Shown: in pieces, positions 16,951-26,536 of the stretch | Layout: the number at the start of each line of letters is the position of its first letter | Numbering within the stretch: the stretch's first letter is position 1 | Origin: Palsa-601 sp963801185 | GTDB lineage: Bacteria > Actinomycetota > Acidimicrobiia > Acidimicrobiales > Bog-793 | Length of the DNA stretch: 64,000 nt | Assembly (NCBI GenBank): GCA_963801185.1 | Contig: CAWDDW010000001.1 | Coordinates: forward strand, 992,001-1,056,000 | Direction: 5' to 3' | Made by a program: the position numbers and the translations under genes | Notes under the pieces: model-generated | Databases searched by the model: none | What the model saw: the letters and a program-made list of their open reading frames with translations, nothing else | What the model was told of the DNA's origin: nothing

Positions 16951-17787
16951 ATGCTTCGTGCCGTGTTTCCGGGCCTCACGCTCGAGCGTGCCGCTTACGG
17001 CTTCGAGGTCGGCGGCGAGCCTCCTGACCACTGCGGTCCCGGTGGCATGGTTTTTGGAACTGGTGGCGACTGGCTCGTCGCGAACAGTGGGACCGGCAGT
17101 CTCTTTCGGCTTCGCGGAACCGGTGTCCGCGCAAGCGAGGTTCTAAACACCGATTGCGGCGCGTCGGATCTCGCCGTCTGCCCGGACGGCAGGCTCTTCG
17201 GGTCTCGCAAGACCGAGATCGTCGAGCTGGATCCGGCGAACGGCGACGTGTTGCGCAGCATTGCCGGCGGTTTCGAAGAACTCGTCGGTCTCGTGTTCGA
17301 CGCTTCGTCAGGAAAGCTCATCGTCGCCGACTTCGAAGCACTGGCGATCTACGAGGTCGATCACCTGACTGGCGAACGGTCCGTGCATGCGGCGGGCAAC
17401 CTGCTCGGCAGTCCGAACGGGATCGTGGTCGACGACGCCGGGAGAGTCCTCGTCGCCGGTTACGACAGCAGACATGTCCTCGCTGTGGAACGCGACGGCG
17501 CCGTAGTAGATCTCGGCTTCCTCCCGGGAGGCCCGGACGGGATCGCGCTCGGCGGCTCCGACGGCCCGTTTTATGGCTCCGCAATCGTCAATCAGAGAGA
17601 CGGGTGCGTCGTGCAAATAGCACAGAACGGGGACCAGACGACGCTGGCGACGGGAGGCACGCCCGGCGACCTGATAGGCGTGGACGCCGACGGTTACTTG
17701 CTCGTCACCCAACTGGAGGAGATCTTCCGAATAGGGCCGTCTTGGTTCGCATCGCAGCCGTGGCGCGTTCTTCCGTCTCGGCTCTAA
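16951..17787 (+). CDS. SMP-30/gluconolactonase-like beta-propeller protein
   Basis: 278 residues. Repeated blades with the pattern LxVxxDGRxFGSxxxxIVELDPANGD and SPNGIVVDDAGRVLVAGYDSRHVLAVE are those of SMP-30/gluconolactonase/LRE-like propellers. SPNGI and GGPDGIAL resemble the calcium-binding turns of the family. No signal peptide is visible from the ATG at 16951, which has no clear ribosome site. It ends 99 bases before the GGDEF-EAL gene on the same strand. A lactonase or sugar-lactone role is possible, but a non-enzymatic NHL-like propeller cannot be excluded. Confidence 0.7.
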   Translation: MLRAVFPGLTLERAAYGFEVGGEPPDHCGPGGMVFGTGGDWLVANSGTGSLFRLRGTGVRASEVLNTDCGASDLAVCPDGRLFGSRKTEIVELDPANGDVLRSIAGGFEELVGLVFDASSGKLIVADFEALAIYEVDHLTGERSVHAAGNLLGSPNGIVVDDAGRVLVAGYDSRHVLAVERDGAVVDLGFLPGGPDGIALGGSDGPFYGSAIVNQRDGCVVQIAQNGDQTTLATGGTPGDLIGVDADGYLLVTQLEEIFRIGPSWFASQPWRVLPSRL

Positions 17788-17886
17788 AGAAATTACCCAA
17801 ATCTGCCGATGACTTGGCGACGAGGGAGTTCTTCGTGTCTCGCGCATTGACGCGGGGTGGGTCACGAGACGAGGGGAGGTTCGCCA

Positions 17887-20800
17887 ATGGCCGCGTTGCG
17901 AGCTTCGTCGTCGCGTTGGTACGTGCTGTTCGTCGCCGTCGTCGGCATGGTCTACTTCCCGTTCCTCGAGTGGCCGGGACAAGTCGCCGCGTGGGCGGTG
18001 ATCGGCCTTTCCTCGGTGGCGGCCATCATCTACGGCACGTATCGCAACCGCCCCAACGTCCCGGTCGCCTGGGGCATACTCGCGTCTGGCCTGTTCTTGT
18101 TCATCACCGGCGACACGATGTACAAGTTCTCCAACCAGATCCTGCACCACACGCCTCCGTTCCCGTCGATCATCGACGTCATCTACATCACGATGTACCC
18201 CACGCTGGCAGTCGGCCTCCTCTTGCTCGTGCGGGCACGGGTGCCGGGGGGCGACCGGGCGAGCCTCCTCGACGCGCTCACGGTCACGGCAGGCCTCGCG
18301 TTGCTGTCGTGGGTCTTCTTGATCGTCCCGTACTTCCGGGCCCCTGACCTTTCCATCCTCGAGCGCCTCACCTCGGTCGCGTATCCGTTGGGTGATGTGC
18401 TGTTGTTGGCGATGTTGGCCCATCTGTGGAGCGCCGGCGGGTTGCGCAACGCGGCCGGTCGCCTGCTCGCGATCGGGACGGTCGGCTGTTTGGTCTCCGA
18501 CAGCCTGTATGGCGCGATCCAGCTTCACGGCACCTGGCACGACGGGAACCCGGTCGACTTCGGTTGGATGCTCTTTTACGCATGCTGGGGCGCTGCCGCA
18601 CTGCATCCCTCCATGCGGGACCTTGCCAAGCCGGTCCCCGCTTCGACTCATCGAACGAGTCGCTCCAGGCTCTTCCTGCTTGCAGGCGTGTCGCTCATCG
18701 CGCCGATCGTGCTCATCAGCGAATCGGTGTTCTCGAAACCCGTCGACGCCGCCATGATCGGGGCGGCCGCGGGCGTGATGTTCCTGCTCGTCCTCGCACG
18801 CATGGCAGGTCTCGTCAGCGTCCACCAGCAAGCGGTCACCCGCGAGCAGGTGCTCCGGTCCGCGGCAGCAGACCTCGTCGCCGCATCCGGGCGCGAAGCC
18901 CTCTATGGGGCGATCCTCAAGGACGTGACGGCCCTAGCGTCGGGACAAGGCGAGATCTCGGTCACCATGGCCGTCTCACGAGGCACCACGGCCGACCTCG
19001 AGATCATCGCGAGGTCCGAGAACTCGGGACATCGACAAGAGTTGTTGCCGACGCCGCTGGCAATTCCTGCCGGGCTCAAGGATCAGTTGCTGACTGGCGA
19101 CTCCGTACGCTGCACGCTCAGCGACTTCCCCGAGGTCGGAGGTTCCCCCGAGGAATCATCGCTGCTGATCTGTCCGCTAGTGACAGACGACGAGCTCAGG
19201 GGCTTGGTGTCGGTCGCGAGCGCGCGCGAATGGCCCGTCGACCTCGCGCGCGCCATCGAGACCCTCTCCTCGCAAGTCGCGCTCGCGCTAGAGAGCGAAG
19301 CACTGACCGAGGCCTTCCACGCGGCTCGCAGCGAAGCACGGTTCCAGGCCCTCGTCCAGAACGCGTCAGATGTGATCTTGATCGTCCAGCCGGACACCAC
19401 GATCGTCTATCAGACCCCGTCGACGAAGAGGATCCTCGGCTACGAGGACGGTCTCGAAGGCCGCCGGCTGACCACACTGCTGCATCCCGACGACGCGCAA
19501 CAGGCAATCGCGGTCTGGAACGAGACTGCCTATCGCTCCGACCCGTCGACTGCGGTGGAGTGGCGCCTTCGCCACCAGGACGGGTCGTGGCGTGACGTCG
19601 AGGTGGCGACCAACAACCTCCTCGGCGACTCCGACGTCGAGGGGATAGTCCTGACGATTCGCGACGTGAGCGACCGCAAGCGGCTGGAAGAGGAGCTCAA
19701 GCACCAGGCGTTCCATGACCTGCTCAGCGGACTGGCCAATCGAGCCCTGTTCGGGGACCGGCTCGAGCACGCGCTCGCGAGGGCGGCCCGCGTGGAGAAG
19801 CCGCTTGCGGTCCTCTTCCTCGACCTCGACGACTTCAAGATCATCAACGACACTCTCGGGCACTCGGCCGGCGACGAACTTCTCGTAGCCGTCGCCCGTC
19901 GCCTCTCGGAGGCCTTGCGGGCCGGCGACACCGCCGCGAGGTTCGGAGGCGACGAGTTCGCCGTCCTGCTCGAAGACGTGCGCGACCTGGAGGAGGCCCG
20001 TGCCGTCGCTGAAAGGATCATCGCAGCGTTGCGCCCGCCGGTGACCATCGGAGATCGGCAGGTCAACGTGCAGGCGAGCGTAGGAATCGCGCTCAGCCCA
20101 TCAGGTGCGGACAGCCCGTCGGAGCTGCTGCAGGCAGCGGACGTCGCCATGTACGAGGCAAAGGCACGCGGCAAGGGCTGCTGCGAGGTGTATGAGCCCA
20201 TGCTTCGAGACGCCATCATCGAACGGCTGGAGCGCACCTCCGATTTCAAGCGCGCCCTCGACGCCAACGAGTTCGTGCTCTACTACCAGCCGATCGTGGA
20301 CCTCGACGACAGCCGGGTGATCGGAGTCGAGGCGCTCGCTCGCTGGAACCACCCTGAGCACGGCATGCGACCGCCAAAGGACTTCATTGAACTCGCCGAG
20401 GAGACCGGGCTCGTCATCCCGTTCGGGCGGTGGGTGCTGCAGGAGGCCTGCAAGCAGGCGCATGCGTGGCACGTGCGAGGCGCGCCCGGACTGACCGTCA
20501 GTGTCAACATCTCGGCTCGGCACTTCCAACACGAGGGCATCGTCGACGACGTCGCCCGGGCGATCGAAATGGCCGGCCTCGATCCCGCGAGCTTGGTGCT
20601 CAAGATCACAGAGAGCGCCCTGCTCCAGGACGCCGGAGCAGTCGTGACGCGCATGATCGACCTGAAGATGCTGGGGGTGCAGTTCGCGATCGATGACTTC
20701 GGCACGGGTTACTCGTCGCTCAGCTATCTCCAGCGATTCCCCATCGACATCTTGAAGGTCGACAAGTCGTTCGTCGACGGCGTGGGCGATTCGGTCGAAG

Positions 20801-21069
20801 AGGGCGCGCTCGCAGAGGCGATCGTCCAGCTCGGCAGGACGCTTCACCTACAAACGATTGCCGAGGGCATCGAGCTGTCACGGCAGGTCGAGGGACTGCG
20901 CTCCATCGGCTGCCATTACGGGCAGGGCTTCTTCTTCGAGCGTCCTTGCACCGTGCAGGCGATCGACACTCTGATCGCTCGTCAGCACGCGTCGGACCGG
21001 CCGGCGGCTCCGGCATCCAATGGGGCACCTCTCGACGGTCGCCTCGAACGGACAGGAGTTCATATATGA
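17887..21069 (+). CDS. Membrane GGDEF-EAL protein (dual c-di-GMP enzyme) with GAF-like and PAS domains
   Basis: 1060 residues. About nine hydrophobic segments fill residues 1-310 and form a membrane sensor region. A GAF-like domain follows (about 335-470), then PAS (about 485-600, LVQNASDVILIVQPDT), GGDEF and EAL. RFGGDEF near 684 is intact and is preceded at the standard five-residue distance by RAGD, an RxxD product-inhibition site. The EAL domain keeps EALARW, NISARHF, KITES, IDDFGTGYSSL, KVDKSF and AEGIE, so both diguanylate cyclase and phosphodiesterase activities look possible. The ATG at 17887 has a good GAGGGGAGG site. Its last codons overlap the next gene (ATATGA), so translation is coupled. 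Confidence 0.95.
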   Translation: MAALRASSSRWYVLFVAVVGMVYFPFLEWPGQVAAWAVIGLSSVAAIIYGTYRNRPNVPVAWGILASGLFLFITGDTMYKFSNQILHHTPPFPSIIDVIYITMYPTLAVGLLLLVRARVPGGDRASLLDALTVTAGLALLSWVFLIVPYFRAPDLSILERLTSVAYPLGDVLLLAMLAHLWSAGGLRNAAGRLLAIGTVGCLVSDSLYGAIQLHGTWHDGNPVDFGWMLFYACWGAAALHPSMRDLAKPVPASTHRTSRSRLFLLAGVSLIAPIVLISESVFSKPVDAAMIGAAAGVMFLLVLARMAGLVSVHQQAVTREQVLRSAAADLVAASGREALYGAILKDVTALASGQGEISVTMAVSRGTTADLEIIARSENSGHRQELLPTPLAIPAGLKDQLLTGDSVRCTLSDFPEVGGSPEESSLLICPLVTDDELRGLVSVASAREWPVDLARAIETLSSQVALALESEALTEAFHAARSEARFQALVQNASDVILIVQPDTTIVYQTPSTKRILGYEDGLEGRRLTTLLHPDDAQQAIAVWNETAYRSDPSTAVEWRLRHQDGSWRDVEVATNNLLGDSDVEGIVLTIRDVSDRKRLEEELKHQAFHDLLSGLANRALFGDRLEHALARAARVEKPLAVLFLDLDDFKIINDTLGHSAGDELLVAVARRLSEALRAGDTAARFGGDEFAVLLEDVRDLEEARAVAERIIAALRPPVTIGDRQVNVQASVGIALSPSGADSPSELLQAADVAMYEAKARGKGCCEVYEPMLRDAIIERLERTSDFKRALDANEFVLYYQPIVDLDDSRVIGVEALARWNHPEHGMRPPKDFIELAEETGLVIPFGRWVLQEACKQAHAWHVRGAPGLTVSVNISARHFQHEGIVDDVARAIEMAGLDPASLVLKITESALLQDAGAVVTRMIDLKMLGVQFAIDDFGTGYSSLSYLQRFPIDILKVDKSFVDGVGDSVEEGALAEAIVQLGRTLHLQTIAEGIELSRQVEGLRSIGCHYGQGFFFERPCTVQAIDTLIARQHASDRPAAPASNGAPLDGRLERTGVHI

Positions 21070-22329
21070 CTTCGACTTTCCCGAGCTTGTCGTCGGAGAG
21101 GGTGCGAATCGACGAGCGCTGGGCCGATCTTCAAGCGTCTGCGTTCGTCCCACCCGATGATGGATGCCGTCATCGACGAGGTGCGTGTACGTCAGATCCG
21201 GGTCGGCGACAAGTGGCTGACCGACTTCGCGTCCTGTAACTACCTCGGGTTCGACTGGCATCCGAGGATCATCGCGTCGGTGGAACCCGCGCTCCAGCGT
21301 TGGGGCACGCATCCCAGCTGGTCGCGCCTGCTCGGTAGTCCCCGCCTCTCCGTCGATATCGAGGAGCACATGACGCAGTTGCTCGGGGCGCCCGACACCT
21401 TGGTGCTTCCAACCATCACCCATATCCACTCCTCGGTCATTCCCGTCCTCGCGGGCCAGGGAGCGGTCCTTCTTGATGCTCAGGCGCACAAGACGATGTG
21501 GGACGGGTGCTCGCACGCCCGAGCGAACGGCGCGACTCTGCGCCGATTCCGCTCGAACGATCCCGACTATCTCGCCGATCTGCTCAGATCCCTTCCGGTC
21601 GGCTTGTCGCGCCTCGTGTGCATGGACGGCGTCAACTCCATGACGGGCAACGCTCCGAACCTGGTCGAGTTCGCACGGGTGTGTCGCGAGAACGACGCCC
21701 TGCTGTACATCGACGATGCCCACGGGTTCGGCGTCATCGGCGAGTCGCCCTCCGAAGACGTACCCTACGGTCACCGCGGGAACTCCATCGTTCGCCACTT
21801 CGCCGAGTCGTACGACCACATCGTTCTGGTAGCCGGCTTTTCCAAGTCGTATTCTTCGCTCCTTGCTTTCCTGGCGCTGCCCACGAAACTCAAGAACTTC
21901 CTCAAGGTCGCTGCTGCGCCTTATCTGTACTCGGGCCCGTCGCCGACCGCCTCGCTCGCGACGGTGCTCGCGGGCCTGCAAGTCAACGACGAAGAAGGAG
22001 AGGACATTCGCCGGTCGTTGTACCTGAAGACCACGCGAGTGCTCAACCACATCGAGAGCCTCGGCATTCACACGCCCAACACGTCCGGGTTGCCGATCAT
22101 CGAGCTTCCCTTGGCCAAGAGCGACGACATCGACGCCGTCGGCGCGTTCTTGTTCAACAACGGGATCTACGTGACGCTGGCCGCTTACCCGCTGGTGCCG
22201 AGAGAGCAGGTTGGCTTCCGGGTGCAGATCACCGCCGCCAATACCGACGAGGAGATCGATCACTTGAACGAGGTCCTCTCCGAGCTTGTCCAACGATTCG
22301 ACATGCAGCCTGGTCTCAACGCGGCGTGA
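21066..22329 (+). CDS. Alpha-oxoamine synthase-family PLP enzyme (BioF/KBL/CqsA superfamily), frameshifted in this sequence
   Basis: PLP-dependent acyl-CoA:amino-acid condensing enzyme of fold type I. The catalytic Lys is in GFSKSYSS, the PLP-contacting Asp-x-x-His in YIDDAHGFGVIG, and TDFASCNYLGF is the usual N-terminal motif. An extra C at 21124-21125 splits the first 20 codons from the rest; without it the protein has 420 residues. The start ATG is preceded by AGGAG and overlaps the GGDEF-EAL stop. The family includes BioF, KBL, ALAS, serine palmitoyltransferase and the autoinducer synthase CqsA. No biotin genes are nearby, and the segment AHKTMWDG resembles CqsA (LWEG) more than BioF. The product is unknown. 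Confidence 0.85.
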
Positions 22330-23610
22330 ACAAGGACGGAGCAGCACTGGGACTCACGACACCGTTCAAGCGGCGCGAGTTCCGGTTGCTCTGGACGGGC
22401 CTCGCGGTGTCGCTCCTCGGAGACGGGGTGTTCCTCGTCGCGGTGGCTTGGCAGGTCTATGCGATCGCCGATCGACCTTCCGCCCTCGCATATGTCGGGA
22501 TCGCGATGTCGCTCCCGCAAGTCGCCATGCTGCTCGTAGGGGGCGCCGTGTCCGACCGTGCCGACCGGCGGACGATCTTGCTCTTGTCCGACGTTGCGCG
22601 CGGGCTCGCTCTCGCGTGTCTCGCCGGCGTTACCGCAGCGGGCGTCGTCCATCTCTGGGAGCTGTACGTGGCGGCGGCGGTCATCGGGATCGCGGCGGCG
22701 TTCGCATCGCCGGCGCTCGACGCGCTCGTGCCCCAACTCGTGCCGGCACATCGAGCTCACCCAGGCAAACTCCGTAGACCAGTTCATGCGGCCGTTCGCC
22801 CTCCAGCTCGCCGGGCCGGCGCTCGGGGGAGTCGCCGTCGTTGCTCTCCACCCGAGCGGCGCGTTCGGATTCGATGCGCTCACGTTCGCGTTCTCGGCTT
22901 GGTGTGTGTGGCGCCTCACCCCGATCGCCCCCGTGGGATCGGGAGAGGGGTCGACACTCCGGAGCGATGTGCGAGAGGGTCTCGCCTACGTTCGTCGTCA
23001 CGTCTGGCTCTGGGGAACCTTCGTCTCTGCGACGATCACGTACCTGCTCTTCATCGGGCCGACCCAGGTACTGCTGCCGTACCTCGTTCGTAACTCTCTG
23101 CACGCCGGCGCCACGACCTACGGCGCGGTGCTGGCGACAGGCGGTGTCGGGGCGCTCATCGGCGCCGCCTTCGTGGCGAGGCGTCCCGATGTGCGGCGAC
23201 CGGTCACGTGGATGTATGTCTGGTGGACCATCGCCACCTTGGGCGTCGCTGGTTACGGGATTGCCACCCGCGCATGGGGACTCGCGTGCGCGGCATTCGT
23301 GATCAACGGTGCCGAGGCTGTCGGGGCCGTTGTCTGGGCCACGTTCAAGCAACGCCGAGTGGAGAACTCGATGCTGGGGCGCGTCTCGAGCATCGACTGG
23401 TGCATCTCGACGGCACTGCTCCCGCTCAGCTACGCGTTGACTCCCCCGATCGTCCACCTGCTCGGTGTGCGGATGACGCTCGTGCTGGCCGGCACGATCG
23501 GCTCGGTGACCACCATCGGGTTCCTCTTCATCCCTGGCATGCGCGACTCCGACAGCCAGAGTGACCCGCTGGCGGCGGTTGTCACCAACTCAGGGTCGCC
23601 GGTGCACTGA
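22326..23610 (+). CDS. MFS transporter (exporter type), frameshifted in this sequence
   Basis: About 427 residues after correction, with twelve likely membrane helices and the MFS loop motif GGAVSDRADRRTILLLSD after helix 2. It resembles the MFS_3/EntS group of drug and siderophore exporters. One extra base near 22751 breaks the frame; without it LVPAHELTQANSVDQFMRPFA is continuous, a segment typical of this group. The GTG start overlaps the PLP-enzyme stop by four bases, so it is the third gene of a coupled unit and may export the product of that enzyme. Confidence 0.88.
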
Positions 23611-23678
23611 GCGCGTTGGGCGCGCCGGCGCCGGTGCGACTCCAGCATCGACCGTCGTTGCAGCGTCATCCGTACGTG

Positions 23679-24842
23679 TCATTGGGAGGGTTCCCTCATG
23701 GCAAGCGGCCTGGCCGGGCCGAAAGCGAGTTCAGCGAAGCGGTGGCCCATGCGGGCGTAACCAGCGGCGTTCGGGTGTAGGTCGTCTGGAAGATCGACTG
23801 CATCGTCGGGACCGAACAGCTCCAGACCGTCGAGATAGTGCAGGTTGTCGTCGCCGAGCGCCCGCCGCTTCTCGGCGATCTCGGCGATCGAGGCTCGGAT
23901 CCGCTTCAGGGTGAGGCTGGTCGCGCGGATCTCCTCGAGGCCGTCGACGGTCACGAATCGGCCGTCAGGACCTGCGATGGTCGGCCCGGGCTTGTCCTCG
24001 GCAGGTGGGCAGATGATGGGAGACACCAACAAGATCGGCGTGTCCGGCTGGCCTTCGCGAATTGTGTCGAGAAACCCGTGTAGGGCGGGCCCGAAGGTCC
24101 TCTCCCGCAACGTGTCGCCGTTCACGATGTTGATGCCGACCTTGAGACTGACCATGTCTGCCGGCAGATCGCGGACAGTCCTCGCCGCGAACTGGTCGAG
24201 CATGCACTGACCGGCCAACCCGAGGTTGATCAACTCGACGCCGGCCTCGCGAGCGGCGATGGCTGGCCACGTCGCTGTCGGCGAATCGGCCTCGAAGCAG
24301 TGGCTGATCGAGCTCCCGTAGTGGACCCAGCGCCGAAGGGCCGACTCAGGAGCCGGTTCGACCAGCGCTTGCTCGTCGACGCGCACGGCCCGGAGCTCGA
24401 CCACAGCCGCCTGGGGCAGCCAGACCTCGATCAGCTTTGGACCTCGGGCGAGACCGTCGAATCGGACGGTCGTCGGTTCGCCTGTGTCGAACGTGATGTC
24501 CGCCAGCCCTGGCCCGGTCACGGTGATGACGTGCCCCGCGGTGGTCGCCACGTTCTTCACGAGCGCACCGTCCAACACGATGTCGAAGACTGCTGGTCGA
24601 AGCTCCTTGGCCAGCAGCCGGAAATGGGTCAGCAACACGTCAAGTTCGATAGTGCTGGACGTACTGGCAAACCGGAGGCGGACGCCTGACGGCATCTGCA
24701 CTATGGCGTCCATGAACAAGTCGGGTATCTGCGGTCTCGTCCACGCCGGCAGCCGTCGCGGGACCACACCTGTCGCTGTCCGCTCGACGTCGAGCGCTCC
24801 CACTAGAGCGATAGGCCCGCCATCGAGAGAGATCTCCTTCAT
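23679..24842 (-). CDS. SGNH/GDSL-family hydrolase with N-terminal beta domain
   Basis: 387 residues. A beta-rich N-terminal domain (about 1-165) resembles the jelly-roll fused to SGNH esterases such as SsfX3-like or carbohydrate esterases. The catalytic domain has block I HYGSSISH (nucleophile Ser), GLAGQCM (block II Gly), LKVGINIVNGD (block III Asn) and DDLHPNAAG (catalytic Asp-x-x-His). No signal peptide is visible. It follows the ABC permease gene by 81 bases on the same strand. An O-acyl esterase acting on a glycan or small molecule is likely; the substrate is unknown. Confidence 0.88.
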   Translation of the reverse strand: MKEISLDGGPIALVGALDVERTATGVVPRRLPAWTRPQIPDLFMDAIVQMPSGVRLRFASTSSTIELDVLLTHFRLLAKELRPAVFDIVLDGALVKNVATTAGHVITVTGPGLADITFDTGEPTTVRFDGLARGPKLIEVWLPQAAVVELRAVRVDEQALVEPAPESALRRWVHYGSSISHCFEADSPTATWPAIAAREAGVELINLGLAGQCMLDQFAARTVRDLPADMVSLKVGINIVNGDTLRERTFGPALHGFLDTIREGQPDTPILLVSPIICPPAEDKPGPTIAGPDGRFVTVDGLEEIRATSLTLKRIRASIAEIAEKRRALGDDNLHYLDGLELFGPDDAVDLPDDLHPNAAGYARMGHRFAELAFGPARPLAMREPSQ

Positions 24843-24923
24843 CTACTTGTGTCTATCGCACCCTCAAGGTCGCCGGGGCGCTGCGCGATGCCTTGCCAAG
24901 GGGGAACTTCTGATCCCGGCCAG

Positions 24924-25730
24924 CTAACCGCGCCGGCCCACGACCCATGCCGTCGCCGCAGCACCGGCGGCGGTCCACGCCGCGAGGACGATGAACGACG
25001 TTCCCACGTGTGTCTCGACGCCTGCGGTGAGGCCTGCTCTGATGACAACGGCCATGTTGTAGAAGGGCAAGACGTGGTGGATGCCGGCCAGCCAGCGAGG
25101 TAGCTGTGACACCGGGTAGACGATCGGCGAGAACAAGAGCACGACGAACATCAGCGCGTTGGTCACGACGTTGGTCACCTGCGGGTTGGAGATGGCGAGC
25201 GCCATGCCGTACCCGACGGCGATCGCCATCAGCGCGCAGAGAAGGACGGCAGGAACGATCAGCAGCGAGATCGAGAGGTGCACGTCGTACCGCCACGCCG
25301 CCACGACGAGGGCGAGCACGGAACCCGGGAGCGCCAGGAGCGTGTAGAGGAGGAAGGTGGACGCGGCCTGGGCGCTTCGCGGCGATGGCAGTGACCAGAT
25401 GTAGTCGAAGGTTCCTTCTGTCTTCTGCTGGCCTACGGCGCCCGGAAGCATCACGAAACCAAGGGGTATGAGCGCCAGCGTCGGTGCGCCTGTCGTGATG
25501 TACAGCGCTCGGAAGGCGGTGACGTGAGGGTAGAAGAACCCGTACAGGAGCGCCATGCCGGCGCCCATCATGGTCTGGATGACGATCATCATCGGCGCCC
25601 ACTCGCGCATGCGGCCGTAGTCGAAACGCAGCATCGCGAGCAGGCTGGAGAACCAGTAGCCGATCCCCGACCGGAGCTCCGCCTGTGGCATGGGGGCCGG
25701 GTCGAGCCGGACGACGCTCGGGACAGTCAC
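24924..25730 (-). CDS. ABC transporter permease (ABC-2 type), second of a pair
   Basis: 268 residues from a GTG that overlaps the stop of the upstream permease by three to four bases. Six membrane helices are predicted, with the family segment QQKTEGTFDYIWSLPSPRS between helices 2 and 3 and a PVSQLPRWLAGIHHVLPFYNMAVVIRA stretch in the last third. It is clearly a paralogue of its neighbour (which has PVSQMPRWLGSLNWWFPFRHMAVVTRA), so the transporter is a heterodimer of two permeases with one ATPase. Confidence 0.9.
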   Translation of the reverse strand: MTVPSVVRLDPAPMPQAELRSGIGYWFSSLLAMLRFDYGRMREWAPMMIVIQTMMGAGMALLYGFFYPHVTAFRALYITTGAPTLALIPLGFVMLPGAVGQQKTEGTFDYIWSLPSPRSAQAASTFLLYTLLALPGSVLALVVAAWRYDVHLSISLLIVPAVLLCALMAIAVGYGMALAISNPQVTNVVTNALMFVVLLFSPIVYPVSQLPRWLAGIHHVLPFYNMAVVIRAGLTAGVETHVGTSFIVLAAWTAAGAAATAWVVGRRG

Positions 25731-26536
25731 GGTCGCCGTCCGATCGCTCGCCCGGCAAGGGCCGCACAGGCGATCGCCCAGACGCTCAGCACTACGTAAG
25801 CAGAGAGCACTGCTGCATGACCTCCCGGCGTCAGAGCCGCCCTTGTGACCACGGCCATGTGGCGGAAGGGGAACCACCAGTTGAGGGAACCGAGCCAGCG
25901 CGGCATCTGCGAGACGGGGAAGAGGATCGGCGCAAAACCGAAGATTGCGAAGACGAGCAGCTGGGTGATCAGCCGCGTCGCCATGGGGCTGCCGATGGCG
26001 TGCGCCAGCACGTACCCGAGCATCGTGCCGGCGAACGAGGTGAGGAGAACCGCTGGAACGATCATCGGCGTGACGTGGAGGGGTAGGTCGTAGCGCAGTC
26101 TCGCCACGCCGAGGGCGACGATCGTCGTCGGCACACCGCCGATGAGGCAGACCGTGTACCACGCGGCGGCAGTCACCGACCGGCTGACCGGCATCGAGCG
26201 GAGGTAGTCGTAGCTCCCGCTGACCTTCTGGTCCGCAACGAGCTGAGGACCAAGGACCATGCCGACTATGAGCAAGTTGATCACGGGTACACCGGTGGAC
26301 ACGAACAGAGCGGCCCTCAAGGGGATATGGGAGAAGAACAACGAGATGCCGAGCACGAAGCCGACACCGGAAAGCAGTTGGACGATCGTGAGCGTCAACA
26401 ACCAGACTCGCAAGCTCGCGAGATGCCATCGCACCATCACGGTGTATTCGCGCCACCAGCGCCCCGCCCCGCGCTCGACGGTGCCATGGGGGACGATGAG
26501 GGCGGCCGCCTGGGCGTCAGGCGTCGTCATCGTCAT
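25727..26536 (-). CDS. ABC transporter permease (ABC-2 type), first of a pair
   Basis: 269 residues with six predicted membrane helices. DQKVSGSYDYLRSMPVSRSV after helix 2 and PVSQMPRWLGSLNWWFPF near residue 210 match the second permease, pointing to gene duplication. The start overlaps the ATPase gene by about 20 bases. It probably forms an ABC-2 exporter with the ATPase; the type also includes drug and polysaccharide/lipid exporters, so the cargo is open. Confidence 0.9.
   Translation of the reverse strand: MTMTTPDAQAAALIVPHGTVERGAGRWWREYTVMVRWHLASLRVWLLTLTIVQLLSGVGFVLGISLFFSHIPLRAALFVSTGVPVINLLIVGMVLGPQLVADQKVSGSYDYLRSMPVSRSVTAAAWYTVCLIGGVPTTIVALGVARLRYDLPLHVTPMIVPAVLLTSFAGTMLGYVLAHAIGSPMATRLITQLLVFAIFGFAPILFPVSQMPRWLGSLNWWFPFRHMAVVTRAALTPGGHAAVLSAYVVLSVWAIACAALAGRAIGRRP

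Noticed and set aside
21066..22329. Programmed frameshift in the PLP enzyme
   Set aside because: No slippery heptamer or downstream structure is evident, and the same kind of break occurs in many unrelated genes here.
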